The notes under the pieces were generated by a model, which saw nothing but the letters and a program-made list of their open reading frames with translations, ran no database searches and was not told where the DNA came from. Below are positions 40,906 through 51,476 of a stretch of 64,000 nucleotides of DNA, one piece after another (the stretch's first letter is position 1; each line of letters starts with the position of its first letter). Location of the stretch: positions 310,001-374,000 of the forward strand of contig JAAVTG010000538.1 in assembly GCA_011947345.1 (NCBI GenBank), in the 5' to 3' direction. The DNA comes from Phytophthora quininea. Lineage: Eukaryota; Oomycota; Peronosporomycetes; Peronosporales; Peronosporaceae. The translations under genes were made by a program, and so were the position numbers.

Positions 40906-42321
40906 CAGGCATGCTCAAACGGGGCATTTTGAAAGTCGCTGGGATTTGATGTAAAATGGGCAGACTTGGGAAACTTCAAAGGGGCATTGCACAGGAAATG
41001 TATTGAGTTGCCAGAAAACCCCAAAGGGCACTAGCTTACGCATGGAAATGTAAGTGAGGTTAGCCTACGCACGCTATGTTGGATCAGAAACTCACTGTTG
41101 TGCTATAACCTTCTTGCTTGAATCTAATCTGTCCGCCAGATCCATGACTTCGAAGTATTGACGCGCTTGCAGTTCTCCTGTGGACCAGCTACACCGTTTA
41201 GCGTACTGAAATCCCGAGCAATACTTGCGAGGCCAACAGCAAATTCGATGAGCGCTCCAAATTCACCACAAGGTTCGACTTTAGCCCACGCGTCTTCAAG
41301 CGACAGATCACCTTGATCCTTCACCTTTATGCAAACATCACGCTTTAGCTTGTATTCGTGGATCAGGTTCTTGCGCTGGCTCCAGATCTCCTCGGTTGCC
41401 GATTCACCTAGGTGTTCTTGCAATTTTGCTGAATGAGCGATCAGCAGACGACGGAACGCTCCATCCGTACACTTCACGATGTCAATCGACCTCGTTGGAG
41501 GCGCATCGCGGGCTTTTGCTGCAATATCGAGCTTGGTATCGGTAATTCCGTCGATCATCACGGTCTGAGCTGTAGTAACAGCTTCCACCAAGCCTTGCTG
41601 ACTCGTTGATTGCTGGGATTCAGTCGGTTCATTTACTTCATTGAGTTGTGGCATGTCTTCGTCCTTGTGGGAACTCGGGGTATCTTCGTCTACCATGTCC
41701 GCCAGATGCGCTGAAACTTCCAAAGCCTCTTCACCGTCTTGATGCTCGTGGATGTTTGATTGGTCCAGAGCCATGCCAGCGAAACCCACTTCAGCTCCTT
41801 GACGGCACGTATGAACATTGTGGTGTCCCGTGGCAATCTTGTCGAAAAGGTCTCTTGAGTGAAGGCAGCATCACGGTAAATGCTCAGAGACCTTTGCTGA
41901 ATCGACAGTTGGCGCACCTTCGTCATTTCGCTTTCAAATTTCAACGCCAGTGATAAGTGGAGTTCATTCAGAGCAGCGTATTGTTCGCGCATAATAACCG
42001 TCTTATACTGCAGCTTGCGAAAGCAGGCGCGGATCTTCTCGGTCAACTTGCAGACCACAAATAGGCACAACCACCATGCGTCACTCGATTTCGTGTTAGC
42101 CTTTTCGTCTTGGAGAATCCCAAGACGAACGTAGTTCTTCAACAGAAAGTGGCATGCATCGTGTATCAACTCCCAACGTGTCGGTATGTAGGTAACAGCA
42201 AATGTTGGCTGGAGAGCTCCTTCAACAGCCTAGAATCCGAGCGGCAAAATGGGCACTCCTGGAGAGTTTCAAAAGTTTTTTTGGCTTTTTATGTGCAAAA
42301 TGCCCCAATAGAGCATGCCTG
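40906..42321 (-). mobile_element. hAT-like DNA transposon (1,416 bp) with 8-bp target duplication
   Basis: Terminal inverted repeats CAGGCATGCTC...GGGGCATTTTG are found at both ends (27 bp, a few mismatches). The flanks carry the exact 8-bp duplication AGAATTCC (40898-40905 and 42322-42329). Removing element and one duplication gives a continuous kinase reading (the EMG-ILAKW segment). Eight-base duplications and CAGG-type ends are typical of hAT elements. The internal frames are not clearly a hAT transposase, so it may be non-autonomous. Confidence 0.85.
41124..42169 (-). pseudogene. Unrecognised ORF pair inside the hAT-like element
   Basis: Two overlapping minus frames (42169-41690 and 41789-41124) read as one protein with a frameshift near 41760. 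The first has WELIHDACHFLLKNYVRLG preceded by an Arg-Trp, which weakly recalls the TRW block of hAT transposases. The second is acidic, then helical ('RRLLIAHSAKLQEHLGESAT'). I do not recognise a catalytic DDE pattern or a dimerisation tail. It could be a diverged transposase remnant or a captured gene. Confidence 0.4.
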
Positions 42322-42329
42322 AGAATTCC

Positions 42330-42412
42330 CATTTCGTGGATAATCTCCACCACAGATGCTCTGGCAGAAGATTCAATTTGAATTTCAAAGGCGCTGTCGC
42401 CAGTTGATGCCA
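42330..42412 (-). pseudogene. Kinase relic at the apex, part 2
   Basis: The frame 'ESSARASVVEIIHEMG' matches 'EPSARPSMVEIIHEMG' in the first kinase domain of 31033-32796. It joins part 1 exactly when the hAT-like element is removed. This relic runs opposite to the left-arm kinase gene. Confidence 0.75.
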
Positions 42413-42460
42413 AGCCTGAACACCATTATGCGGTTGCAGCAATTCCCAGAGCTCGCAGGG

Positions 42461-42592
42461 CAGTGGTGTTTATGTAGTACGAGGATTACGGTGCAGTGGT
42501 GTTTATGTAGTACGAGGATTACGGTGCAGTGGTGTTTATGTAGTGTGAGGATTACGGTGCAGTGGTGTTTATGTAGTGCGAGGATTTCGGTG
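42461..42592 (+). repeat. 33-bp minisatellite, four units
   Basis: Four tandem 33-bp units (42461, 42494, 42527, 42560) begin cagtggtgtttatgtagt and end ggattacggtg, with a few substitutions in units 3 and 4. Because 33 is a multiple of three, an 11-codon repeat (QWCLCSTRITV) stays open in one frame, and its antisense too. It lies exactly at the inner end of the right arm. Confidence 0.95.
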
Positions 42593-43055
42593 CAGTCCTC
42601 GTCTGGCGCATTTTGAATACGCTGGATCGGCATCGGCAATCCCTGGGTGGTGCAAGTGTGCATACCCGGCAAGAACTACAGCTTCCACCATTTCAAAGTT
42701 CGTGCTGGTGGTGGAGTCCATGACGAATTGCGTGGACCGTTCACGCAGTATGACGAAGACTGTGTCTTAACGATACATCACGTTTACTGGGCCACAGCCA
42801 CGATGAACGACAATGGAGGGGAGCTGAGTCTGAACATAAGTCGTCGTCAAAACAAGGTGGCATCGTCATTGAATGTGGTCCCATTAAATATCTGTACACA
42901 TGGATTGCGCACTTCGAGAGGCAGTTTGAATGGCGCAAGCTCGACAAAGATTTCATTTTGAGCTGTGTTGGCGAAAGGAGAAAACATCGGTATACAGTTC
43001 TTAGTAAGTTGATGTCACCGCCCCATCCATATCCTCTCAAAGAGGAATTATAGTA

Positions 43056-43363
43056 ACCCAGTAGATATCTACTTTTTTTTACCTTCGGTGCACATTTACT
43101 GGGACTACACAGCACTTTGAGGCCTTAGAGAGGCGCCTTGACAACCGAAGGCTTCGGTCCGAAGCGTAGCGGAGATCTGTCAGGGGACGGCGCGTAGGCC
43201 GGATGCAGACCGCTAAGTAGTAGGTTCTATCTAATCCGCGCGGGATCCTTGCCCGCCCCGAGCGAAGCGAAGTAGGCGGTGCAAACGCCGCGCAACTGAG
43301 GAGCGTAGCGATGATCTACTAGTTGACGCAATGGCCGTTGAAAACAGTAGCTATCTACTGGAT
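43056..43363. mobile_element. MITE, right-arm copy
   Basis: Reverse-complement copy of 37875-38184 with small differences in the terminal palindrome (actttttttt instead of actgttttttt). Same TA-flanked ends. Confidence 0.6.
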
Positions 43364-43733
43364 TAATTTAACTGCTCTCAAAGCTCAAGAAAATGCATAG
43401 GGATCAACCACCGACTCTTTTGGCTTTGCTCACGAACCTCACGAACCACGTAGCCCCGAGCCGGAGCCGGAGCAATGCCAATACGTTTGTCAAATGTTTA
43501 GAGCCATCTGACCCATAAAGTGCAAACTTGTGCTCACTCAGCTCATTCAAGATGATCGTGGTGGGTTCTTTATATGGAGGATTTATTGATTATTCTAATC
43601 TGCGCGAATTGAGAGTGAACAAGCATACTGGTAAAGAATGGTTTCCATCGGAATAAACGTGTCTGTCTAGCTGCCATTCGCTGGCGTTTGAGTTCTCGTC
43701 GTCGTGTGTGGCTTCTTCAATTTTGGACAACGA

Positions 43734-43748
43734 CTTCATTCTCCAATT
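43734..43748 (+). promoter_or_regulatory. Oomycete initiator of the RXLR gene
   Basis: CTTCATTCTCCAATT contains TCATTCTCCAATT, a full match to the TCATTYYNCAWTT core of the Phytophthora initiator. It lies about 38-50 nt upstream of the effector ATG. The left-arm copy has the same element near 37491-37505. Confidence 0.75.
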
Positions 43749-43785
43749 CCCTCCATCGCCACCAAGCACTCCCTTCCGCGCCAAG

Positions 43786-44256
43786 ATGCGACTTTCTTTC
43801 GTCCTGATGGCGGCTGCGATCGCCTTTGCCTCGAGCGACGAAGTTTCAGCGACCACCGGTCTGTCGACGATGACCTCGAGACAGATGGTGAACGGAGTTG
43901 AGGCCTTGACGGACGTTACGGAGAAGCGCTTCCTGAGGAGCAAGACCATCGTTGAGGAGGAGGACGATGACGACGACCTTGACGATGAGGACGACCTTGA
44001 CGATGAGGACGACGACGACAAGGAAGAGAGAGGACCGGGTCAGCCGATTAACACAGCACTGCTCGAGCGGATGATGAAGTATGACGACGAACAAGTCACC
44101 CGCACCGTCTCGGGTTGGCTGGAACACGTCTCGGCGAAGGCACTTGGCGACATGATGACTGCTCAGCAGTATGAGAGATACAAGCCCATTCTCGACAAGC
44201 TCACGCAGATGCGTCGTGAGAACGGCTACGAAGTTAAGCGGGCGAGAGGCTCGTAG
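43786..44256 (+). CDS. RXLR-dEER secreted effector candidate (intact)
   Basis: 156 residues. The frame is open from 43708, but the ATG at 43786 directly precedes a signal peptide (MRLSFVLMAAAIAFASS) and lies just after the initiator, so it is chosen. RFLR at residues 48-51 is the RXLR motif. A strongly acidic run (57-79, with DDLDDE tandem units) leads to EER at 80-82. The C-terminal half ('LLERMMKYDDEQVTRTVSGW', 'ALGDMMTAQQYERYKPI') is helical with W and Y at positions that fit a single WY-type unit. Such effectors are secreted and act inside plant cells, commonly on immunity; the target is unknown. The left-arm twin is split by a Crypton. Confidence 0.9.
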   Translation: MRLSFVLMAAAIAFASSDEVSATTGLSTMTSRQMVNGVEALTDVTEKRFLRSKTIVEEEDDDDDLDDEDDLDDEDDDDKEERGPGQPINTALLERMMKYDDEQVTRTVSGWLEHVSAKALGDMMTAQQYERYKPILDKLTQMRRENGYEVKRARGS

Positions 44257-44478
44257 AGCTCGACCGTAACGTTAGTTCTTTTCGTAAGAGGGGAAATATA
44301 CTAACGGAGCTTGCCATCTTTTCGCATCGAGTGTCCTTTATACTAAATCATTTATCTGATTGGTCAATCCACTTGAAAGTACAAAACTCGGAGGCCATGT
44401 CGAAGTGATGTAGTACCTCCATGAGAAAGACAGACACAGCAATGCTTTATTTGCGGTAGCGTGGACAGTGTAAAGTGA

Positions 44479-45307
44479 TTGTTGGATAGCTATCTTCAAT
44501 CTAAGCTTCCAGTCTACGGTGTCATGGATGAAGCTGCGAAACACGGTAACTTAGAAGCTCCACAATTATGCCACAGTTTGGATTCTTTGTCGTCCCACGT
44601 CCCCGGATATGCTGCTGCGACGATGATTATAAAGCGAGCATCACCTCAAGAGCCACGCGCTGGTAGGCTTGGAATTTATGTCGCTGACGCTGACACGATC
44701 GGAAAGTGATGCAAGGCGAAACTGAAGTAGTGTTCACGTTTCGCAAAGAATGGTGTGCAACCGATGCTGTGGATGATACCACTGCACAAGGATGTTTATC
44801 TATGGTTCAGTGCTGCGCGCCAATCGACCCGAAGGATGCACGACAACAGTGATCGAGGTTGCAGTGAAGTATGGCCACTTCGCGGTGGTGAAAAGGCTAC
44901 ACACGAATGTGAAGCACGCGCGTAAAAATCAACATCGCAGATGAGTATGGCCACTTCGAGATCCTGAAAAGCTATGTGCCAATCAATCCAAGGACTGTAC
45001 CACCAAGACTTTCACGGCGGATATGACTGCTGGTCGCGTTGATATTGCGTGCTGGCTACAGAATCGATTTCCCAAGACGATCCCAACATTGTTGGTCGAC
45101 GGAGTTAACGACTTTAATGTTTTGCTGTTTCTGTCCTCAGTGTTTCGCCCAGACGATTGTGATCTGTATTCGCAGCAGTCTACGCGTCTCCTAAAAAGAG
45201 AAGGCCATGCCGCCTAGCGTGGCTGGAAGTCAACTATCCCCAATAAACGCTAGCTTTGGTGGGGATGTTTTCTACTATGGATCTTTAGGATTAATCAAGC
45301 AGAGGTA
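44479..45307 (+). pseudogene. Ankyrin-repeat protein relic (right arm)
   Basis: Mirror copy of 33104-33932. Ankyrin-like MDEAAKHGNLEAP, 'VAVKYGHFAVVKRLH' (about 44855-44900) and DEYGHFEILK (about 44941) lie in separate frames. It has its own extra A near 45195 that shortens the last frame compared with the left arm. Confidence 0.6.
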
Positions 45308-45439
45308 GGTTTTGCTAAGTTCCATTGGCAGCTCATCATGTCGAACCCTTCTTGGGCTTTCCCGGCAATGAACCCGAGCACTTGTCCACCGCGAATAAAC
45401 CTTTCGCTTTCCACAGAATTTAACTCCAATTCTCTTGGA

Positions 45440-48178
45440 TCAGACAGTAACGTTACGACCACTGGCCGCGAAGTTGAATGCACAGTTAATGACAGCACCT
45501 ATGGGGATTCGTTGTTCCGGATTGAAGCAACACATGCGTGCTACCAGGTGCCATTCCTGTTCGTCGAAACAGTCGGGGCGTGCTGGCAACATTTTTCTGC
45601 CGGTCACGTTGTGTATCACTGTAGCATCCGGCAACGTATTTCCCCATGGAGGTTGCCCGTAACAACCTCTATAATGCACATGCCGAGCGAGTAAATATCC
45701 GACGCGAACGTTGGTTTTGCGCCCATCAAATACTCTGGAGCCTTCCATCGAAATGCTCCAAGCACACTATCGTCGTTAGGTTTTGGAGCGTCTGCACGGT
45801 TCGTAGCAATGCTCAGTCCAAAGTCTGCGAGTTTTGCCGTAGGTGACCGGCCGATGCTGGCACAGACCAGAATGTTGTTTCCCTTCAGATCACGGTGGAC
45901 GATGTTGTGGTCGTGGAGATGTTGGAGCCCCAGCGCTGCATCTCCAATTGCTGACCATATTTTCCCTCGACTTTTGCCCCGCAGATATGAAGTCAACGTA
46001 CCGTGCTTTGCCCGTTCACACACGAAGAACGGTCTTCCTTGATGACACGCCCCATACAGCTTAATCAAGTTGGGGTGGTTCAGAGAGAACCACAAATTTG
46101 CTTCGTGACGGAATTGCTCCCGATTCTCTTGGTCCGTTTGGTCCAGCAGCACTTGCTTCACCACCACATCGGTATCAAGCCACTCGCCGTGATACACGGC
46201 GCCGAAAGATCCATCTGCAATGTGCTTCCCTAACTGCACTTGATACGGAGGGATGAACCACACAGGTAGCTCCCCGCCATTTTCGATCGAAAGAAATTCT
46301 GTTGATGATGCCATAGTACTTGACGGCAATTTGTCTCTAGAGTACGCGCTGATCTCGTTGATTGCTTCGAATTGCAGCATTGCCACCGCTTCACATCGTT
46401 CACTTTCGTTCGATAGCTGGCTCAGCAAGCGGGTCGGATCGTCAAGACAGGTCTTCATGGTGCTGCGTTGGCGTTGGCGGCTCTCTGTCCACGCTGTTCG
46501 CCACTTATGTATGGACTTCACCATCACCACGAAGCTCAGAGCAAGCAATAAGGAGTCAATTTCGTGGTGGAAGCTGTAGTTCTTGCCGGAGATGGTTCGA
46601 GAGGCGCACATACTAGCAATGGCGTTTGTACCACCCAGCGATTGTTGATCCAGCATATCTAAAAAGCGCAGTACGATGAGACTAAATTGTTCGACCAGCT
46701 CGACTGTCGCATGTTCTGTCGACAAGAGCATCTGGTCAAATACGTCTAGCAGACGATCAAGTACGGGGCGATTTACTTCATTGAAATCAGCATTTTCTGG
46801 TTCATCACACAACATTTCAGCTTCCTCTAGTGCGTCTGGCAAGGCCATCCCAAGAGTCTGGATCTCGTAGGAGCGCAGGTTCTTAACCATGGATGAAGGC
46901 GTTCGAGGTGCGGCAACAAACGATCGACCATGCCACTTGGCCAGAACGCCCATTTCGTGGATAATCTCCACCATGGACGGTCTAGCAGAAGGTTCAAAGG
47001 CGCACATTCTCTCCAGAAGACCCCACTCCGCTTGCGTTATGCAATCAGGTCGGTCACTTGGAAGCTTATGGGGAAATAAAACTCGATGGTCATTGCTATT
47101 ATTCAGACGGTCTGCCATTAGAATTTCGAGGATAGCACGTCCGAACGCATGAACATCTGAATGAATCAAAGAATCTCCACCTCCCCTAAGACTGCTGAGA
47201 CCTGCTTCTGAGTAGTGCAGCAGTCCCATACCACTCAGAACGCCTTTCTGCGACGACTGGAAGAATAAAGATGTCTTGCAGAAAGCTTCTGGTGCACGAT
47301 ACCGCGGTCATGGACGTACTGGAGACCCAATGCGCACTCCATTAAATGACCCCACGTAACGTACGCTTTCTTCATCACATATTTCGCACTTTTCCTCTTC
47401 CTACCTCTCTCTCCTCTCGTCTTTTTGTCCCTCTTAGCGTGTAAACGGAAGTTCATCACACGCTTCGTGGATAACGAACGGATCCGCTACATGGCACGAG
47501 CCAAACACCTTTCGCACGTTCGGGTGGTGCAATTGAGTCCACACATTGGCCTGACGGATACACGCTTCTTCTCCTCCTTGTACTGGAGAAGTCTTGGCTC
47601 GGAACCACTCCAACTCTGACGTAGCAAACCAACTCGGCAGTTCCCCTACCACCACATTCCCACGACTTGCCACGATATCAAATACAGCCGAAACAACGTC
47701 CAATTCTTCTGGAATCAACACGTATCCTAGTTCATCCACTTGATGCTTCAATGACGTTAAAATCTCCACTTGCTGCGCCTCGTTGCCAATCTCTTGAAGC
47801 AATAAAGCTTCATTTCTAAGTAAACTTTCCACTTGTTGTAGCCATACCTGTCGTTCCTCCCCAAGTCTTGGTACCATTTATCGCCGACTATGTCTCCTAA
47901 CTCGTCCGAAACTCCCAACACCGACTTGATCGTTCGTTGCAATAATTGAACCACCGTGCAGTATCCGCCAGTCGAACTAAAATCCTCTTTTCGAGCTCGA
48001 AAGTTTTTAAATGTTTTGTCAGAAACTGGCCGCTTCGAGCCACCGCCATGTCATCGTCAGAACTTCGGGCCAGCTCACGTAGAGCCGCCACGAAGTGGTC
48101 CCCAAGAACTGCCGACGTAGTGACGAGTCCCACACAACTCGAATGCCACCGATTGCTACGGGGAACGCGAGGGTCCAC
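45440..48178 (-). pseudogene. Dual-domain TKL-type protein kinase (right arm), frameshifted
   Basis: Mirror copy of 30211-32972 with the same domain order: helical N-terminus, degenerate kinase domain (HQKLSARH), canonical kinase domain (GSFGAVY, HRDLKGNN, DFG, APE). It shares the C-lobe frameshift at about 45656. It differs by one T in the hinge region (three instead of four near 47446), so both copies are broken there in different frames, and by further indels near 47250. Neither copy can give a full-length kinase without repair. Confidence 0.8.
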
Positions 48179-48446
48179 CCATCGCTTCCAGCACTGTATG
48201 GGTTGTTGGCTATTTTTTAATAATAATTGTGGTAATGTTTTTAATAGAAATATGCTGTTTCGTACATGTTTTCAACAGACAGATACAATAAGTGATAGCT
48301 GAAGTTCCAGCACCTGGGCCGCTTCGAAGTACTTCTGTACTACCGATGGTTACTAAATGAAGTTTCTCGAATGCTGGTAAAGCGGCCCAAATGCGCAATC
48401 TTTGGTTCGCAGAGATATCGCGAGGAAAGTTTGGCCTTGCCCTTAA

Positions 48447-48965
48447 ATGCGGAAGATACGTGGCCAATTGATGGCAGAATTGTCCGATAGCACGCTTCGT
48501 TGCGATGAGGAAATGTATTCACGAGAGTTAATCGAGTGGGTTTACTCGAGCTGTGATGCGTTATTTGATTCGAATGTGTTTGAACCAGTCATGTCGGCGG
48601 CGATTGTAAACCAGATGACCGGTAATCTCACACCGAAGATGCCAATCCAAATGGGAAGGAAGTTCGTGTATGACCTGAATAGAAGGAAGCGCATGATCCT
48701 TCGGAGCTGTCCGGACTGGAAAGAGTTGTCGTACTGTGATGTTCGGCTGAACTTTTGCAGCTTTCGTCTAAGCACTTTGCCAAATCTGCGAGTCGATTTG
48801 CGAATCCATGCTTTGCCGCTCAAGACTATCCCTGTTGACGCGTCAATTGAAGACGATACACCAATTATCGCAGCGTTTGAAAACAGTGAAGTCGAAGCTT
48901 TAAGCAAAATGCTCTCGTTGCTCATTTCGGAATTCACCTCGTCTTCGGCACTCCACCTCGACACG
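48447..48965 (+). pseudogene. LRR-like family fragment (right arm)
   Basis: Mirror copy of 29444-29962 with the same open frame, running into the Kazal leader. The start 'MRKIRGQLMAELSDSTLRCD' has no counterpart in other family members. Confidence 0.5.
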
Positions 48966-49386
48966 ATGAAGTTCACTCTCCCCTCGCACTTGTCGCCGCC
49001 GCTGTCGTTGCCAGCAGCGTCCATGCAGATGATATAATCAACGAAGGGCCCGGTCCCGTCGTGATCCCGGGCATCACTGGGTACTTCCATCCCATGGGCA
49101 GCAACTCGTCCAGCGACGGAGCTCCAGAGTTTGGTCCTGGGCCTGAAGTTGGTCGTGAAGCGCCGACGAACGCGTCCGCATCCGACCCGCTTTACCAAGG
49201 CTACTCCGACGCCGCGGGTGAGCCCGCCAGTTGCGACAAAATCTGCTCCGTCGTCGAGGGAACTACAAACCTGTTTGCGGCTCGAACGGCCACAGCTACC
49301 TCAACTCCTGTCTGCTGGAAATCGCGAGTTGCAAGCACCCCTCCGAGAAAATCACCAAGGCTTCCGATGGAACGTGCTCATCCTAA
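48966..49386 (+). pseudogene. Kazal-type secreted inhibitor relic (right arm)
   Basis: More complete than the left-arm copy. The ATG at 48966 begins MKFTLP, then an indel breaks the signal peptide. The next frame (from 49061) has 'SNSSSDGAPEFGPGPEVGRE' and 'GEPASCDKICSVVEG'. After about 49265 the remaining Kazal part continues in a third frame to a stop at 49384-49386. Homologous to 19057-19415 including 120 bp of leader, so the two loci are duplicates. Confidence 0.78.
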
Positions 49387-49827
49387 AATGAACGACTGCA
49401 ATGAGGGTTGGCGCGTACAAGGTGCTACTGAACAGGCAAAGTTTCTCTCCTTCAGATAGTATAGCAGACTGATCCGCTACCAGCGCCTAATAAGAAATCC
49501 AAACTTAAGAGACAGCATTGACAACACAAAGTCGTGGCGAGTGGGTTGCTAGTTTTGCGCGGATTCAGAAATATGCTTTCCGTTTCGTCCGTGACCGTCT
49601 TCCAACTCTCAGATGGGTCTGTTGCGGTGCAATAGTTATGAAGCTTGCAAGATAGGTTGAACCCTGGCTCATCAGAAGAAATTGAACTGTTCTCCGCTTT
49701 GAGCCCCAAGGGCTATCCAAGTTAACGCGCCCGTAAGTGATGATGCACAATTCATCGCAAAATTGATACAACGTTGTGCACTTCCGAATTCGCCTCGTAA
49801 CACTCCACTCTCCGACAAAACTCACAG
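49387..49827. other. Intergenic, no supportable gene
   Basis: Open frames on the minus strand (49709-49452 and 49846-49565) have no recognisable features. The last 90 bases are the leader of the GPGPEV gene. Confidence 0.4.
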
Positions 49828-50124
49828 ATGAAGTTCGTTCTCGCACTTGCCGGAATTGTCGCTGCTGCCGTCGCTACCAGCAGTGTCAATGCGGACGGCG
49901 AACGCAACCTCGGCCCCGGTCCGGAAGTGACCATGAACAAATCGGAAGCGGACGCGCTGTTCAAGAGATACTTCGACGCCACGGGACAAAATTTGACCAA
50001 CGAGCCTCTTTACCTCGGTCCCGGCCCAGAAGTGATGCTGAACAAGTCCCAGTCGGATGCGCTTTTCAAGAAGTACTTCGAGGCCATGGGACAGAAATAC
50101 GGCAGCGGCAGCGCTGCCAAATAA
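49828..50124 (+). CDS. GPGPEV-repeat small secreted protein (intact)
   Basis: 98 residues. Residues 1-22 are a signal peptide (MKFVLALAGIVAAAVATSSVNA). The mature protein is two 27-residue repeats, 28-54 and 63-89. Each has LGPGPEV..NKS..DALFK.YF.A.GQ, 20 of 27 identical, joined by an 8-residue spacer, with a short GSGSAAK tail. No cysteine. The repeats look like a short helix after a Gly-Pro turn. I do not know a described function. The same module is the linker of the Kazal proteins at 19057 and 48966. A broken paralogue lies at 15949-16300. Confidence 0.75.
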   Translation: MKFVLALAGIVAAAVATSSVNADGERNLGPGPEVTMNKSEADALFKRYFDATGQNLTNEPLYLGPGPEVMLNKSQSDALFKKYFEAMGQKYGSGSAAK

Positions 50125-50266
50125 CCAACCAAGCGAGGGTTCTGGACGGCGTCACCTTAGGCAATTGCTGTGTACTGTAAAGCTGAAACTCAATACACCG
50201 CAGCACTTGCATTCTTCCAATACAGCCGTAATTACCCTCTTGTTAGTTGCGGTTTGTCACGACACG

Positions 50267-50790
50267 TCAACTTCCGTCGCTGGAGCTAGAAAACGCACAA
50301 ACTCGCTGCCTTTGGTAGAGCACCTCGCTCGCAGTAGGTCGTGTCATCCTACCCAATCCGATCCATTCCTCGGAAAGATTGCTCGTAAACACGATCTGTG
50401 CTCTCCCAACCGCAACCATCTTCATCAACGGTGTTTCTGTCGGTCTCCTTCCTAACTCAGTCGTCACTTTTGCAATGGCGTTGTTGTATGGAGATCGATT
50501 TCTACTCAATTCGGAAAACGCCACGCTGAACCAGAAAATATCAGCAGTGGCGTCGTATCGCTTCCCCATGATTATCTCGGGCGTCATCCACCGTCGAATA
50601 CAAAGTCCTGTGTACGTCGCATGTCCAGTCAACCCATGAGGCACTCGACTCGATCAATATGGCGGAGCACCGAGAACAAATCGCCGCCACGCAAAAACTC
50701 GAAGAGGTTCGAGAATTTCTTCCACGCAATACCGATGAAGCGCACGATTCAAGGTTGCATCGATGCAACCGATAGTGACACACGTACATG
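50267..50790 (-). pseudogene. Protein kinase C-lobe fragment (copy 2)
   Basis: Copy of 822-1340 with the same 'RWMTPEIIMGKRYDATADIF' signature, few substitutions, and the same frame break. An additional 'ccagcaca' stretch near 50806-50813 is absent from copy 1. Confidence 0.65.
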
Positions 50791-50918
50791 TAGCACCTGA
50801 TCACCCCAGCACACGTGCCGCACGTTATGACATGCACTCGTGATGGTCAAGAACGGTATGGCTGAAGTTGGTCACTTCAAGGGATACGATGCAGGCGTCT
50901 AAGACATCACTGGGCTTA

Positions 50919-51182
50919 TGTAGTGTTTCACGTAAAGTAAACGCAGGCGGTGGGAGTTGGCGGACTCCTGGTAGTTGTTGCCGTTGGTGTATTGAGCAAA
51001 TGTCAAAGTGAGCAAAGTTGGAGGATTGCTGTCTAGCCTACTTGCGCAGCATTTCGTGAGATACTGGATTCTCAACACACGCCATTGACCAGGCGGTGTC
51101 CACGCATGCCAATAAGGTATGGCGTCATATCTTACTCATTGCAGCTGTAGGCGAGGCTTTCATGATAGCGCCCTGCACTACA
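50919..51182 (-). repeat. 3' LTR of the chromovirus
   Basis: 264 bp, matching 56037-56300 except for a g/a difference near 50944. Flanked on the left by gctta. Confidence 0.93.
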
Positions 51183-51476
51183 ATCCCCAACCAAGCCTTG
51201 TCTAGTTTGCTGGTTTGTTGCAAATCATTTTTGTAATTTCCAAATAGTATGTGATGTGACACACACTCGTACCCAACTTCAAGCTGTTGAAGTGTTACAG
51301 GCAGTACCGTCTCAAGGAAAATCTTTGACGAATTTCTTAGCCAATTTGGCTCGGTTTTGTGGCAGTCTGCTTGGGTATGTTTTGTACCATAGTTTAAGCT
51401 GTATGTGCACAAGTTTATATGCACTGCAATAGAGTTTTGTGCTCAAATTGTCAGCTTTATTGGTTTTAATCGATTG

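Larger units (their letters stand above)
42590..49345 (-). repeat. Inverted duplication, right arm (uninterrupted)
   Basis: Reverse-complement partner of 29075-40690 without the Crypton and Helitron 1. It holds the empty sites for both (near 44192/44193 and 42883/42884). It ends outward in the Kazal relic, where the left arm is cut by the Ngaro-like element. Confidence 0.95.

Noticed and set aside
42461..42592. Regular repeats as a CRISPR array
   Set aside because: Units are contiguous 33-bp tandem copies without unique spacers, and all other evidence is eukaryotic.
43590..44021. 143-codon poly-Ser/Arg frame antisense to the RXLR gene (also 37218-37649)
   Set aside because: The Ser run is only the reverse reading of the acidic Asp/Glu repeat in the effector; no domain or start context.
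29075..49345. Inverted arms as a pure assembly artefact
   Set aside because: The arms differ by substitutions and indels, and only the left arm carries two well-formed transposon insertions with correct junctions. Long reads would still be needed for proof.
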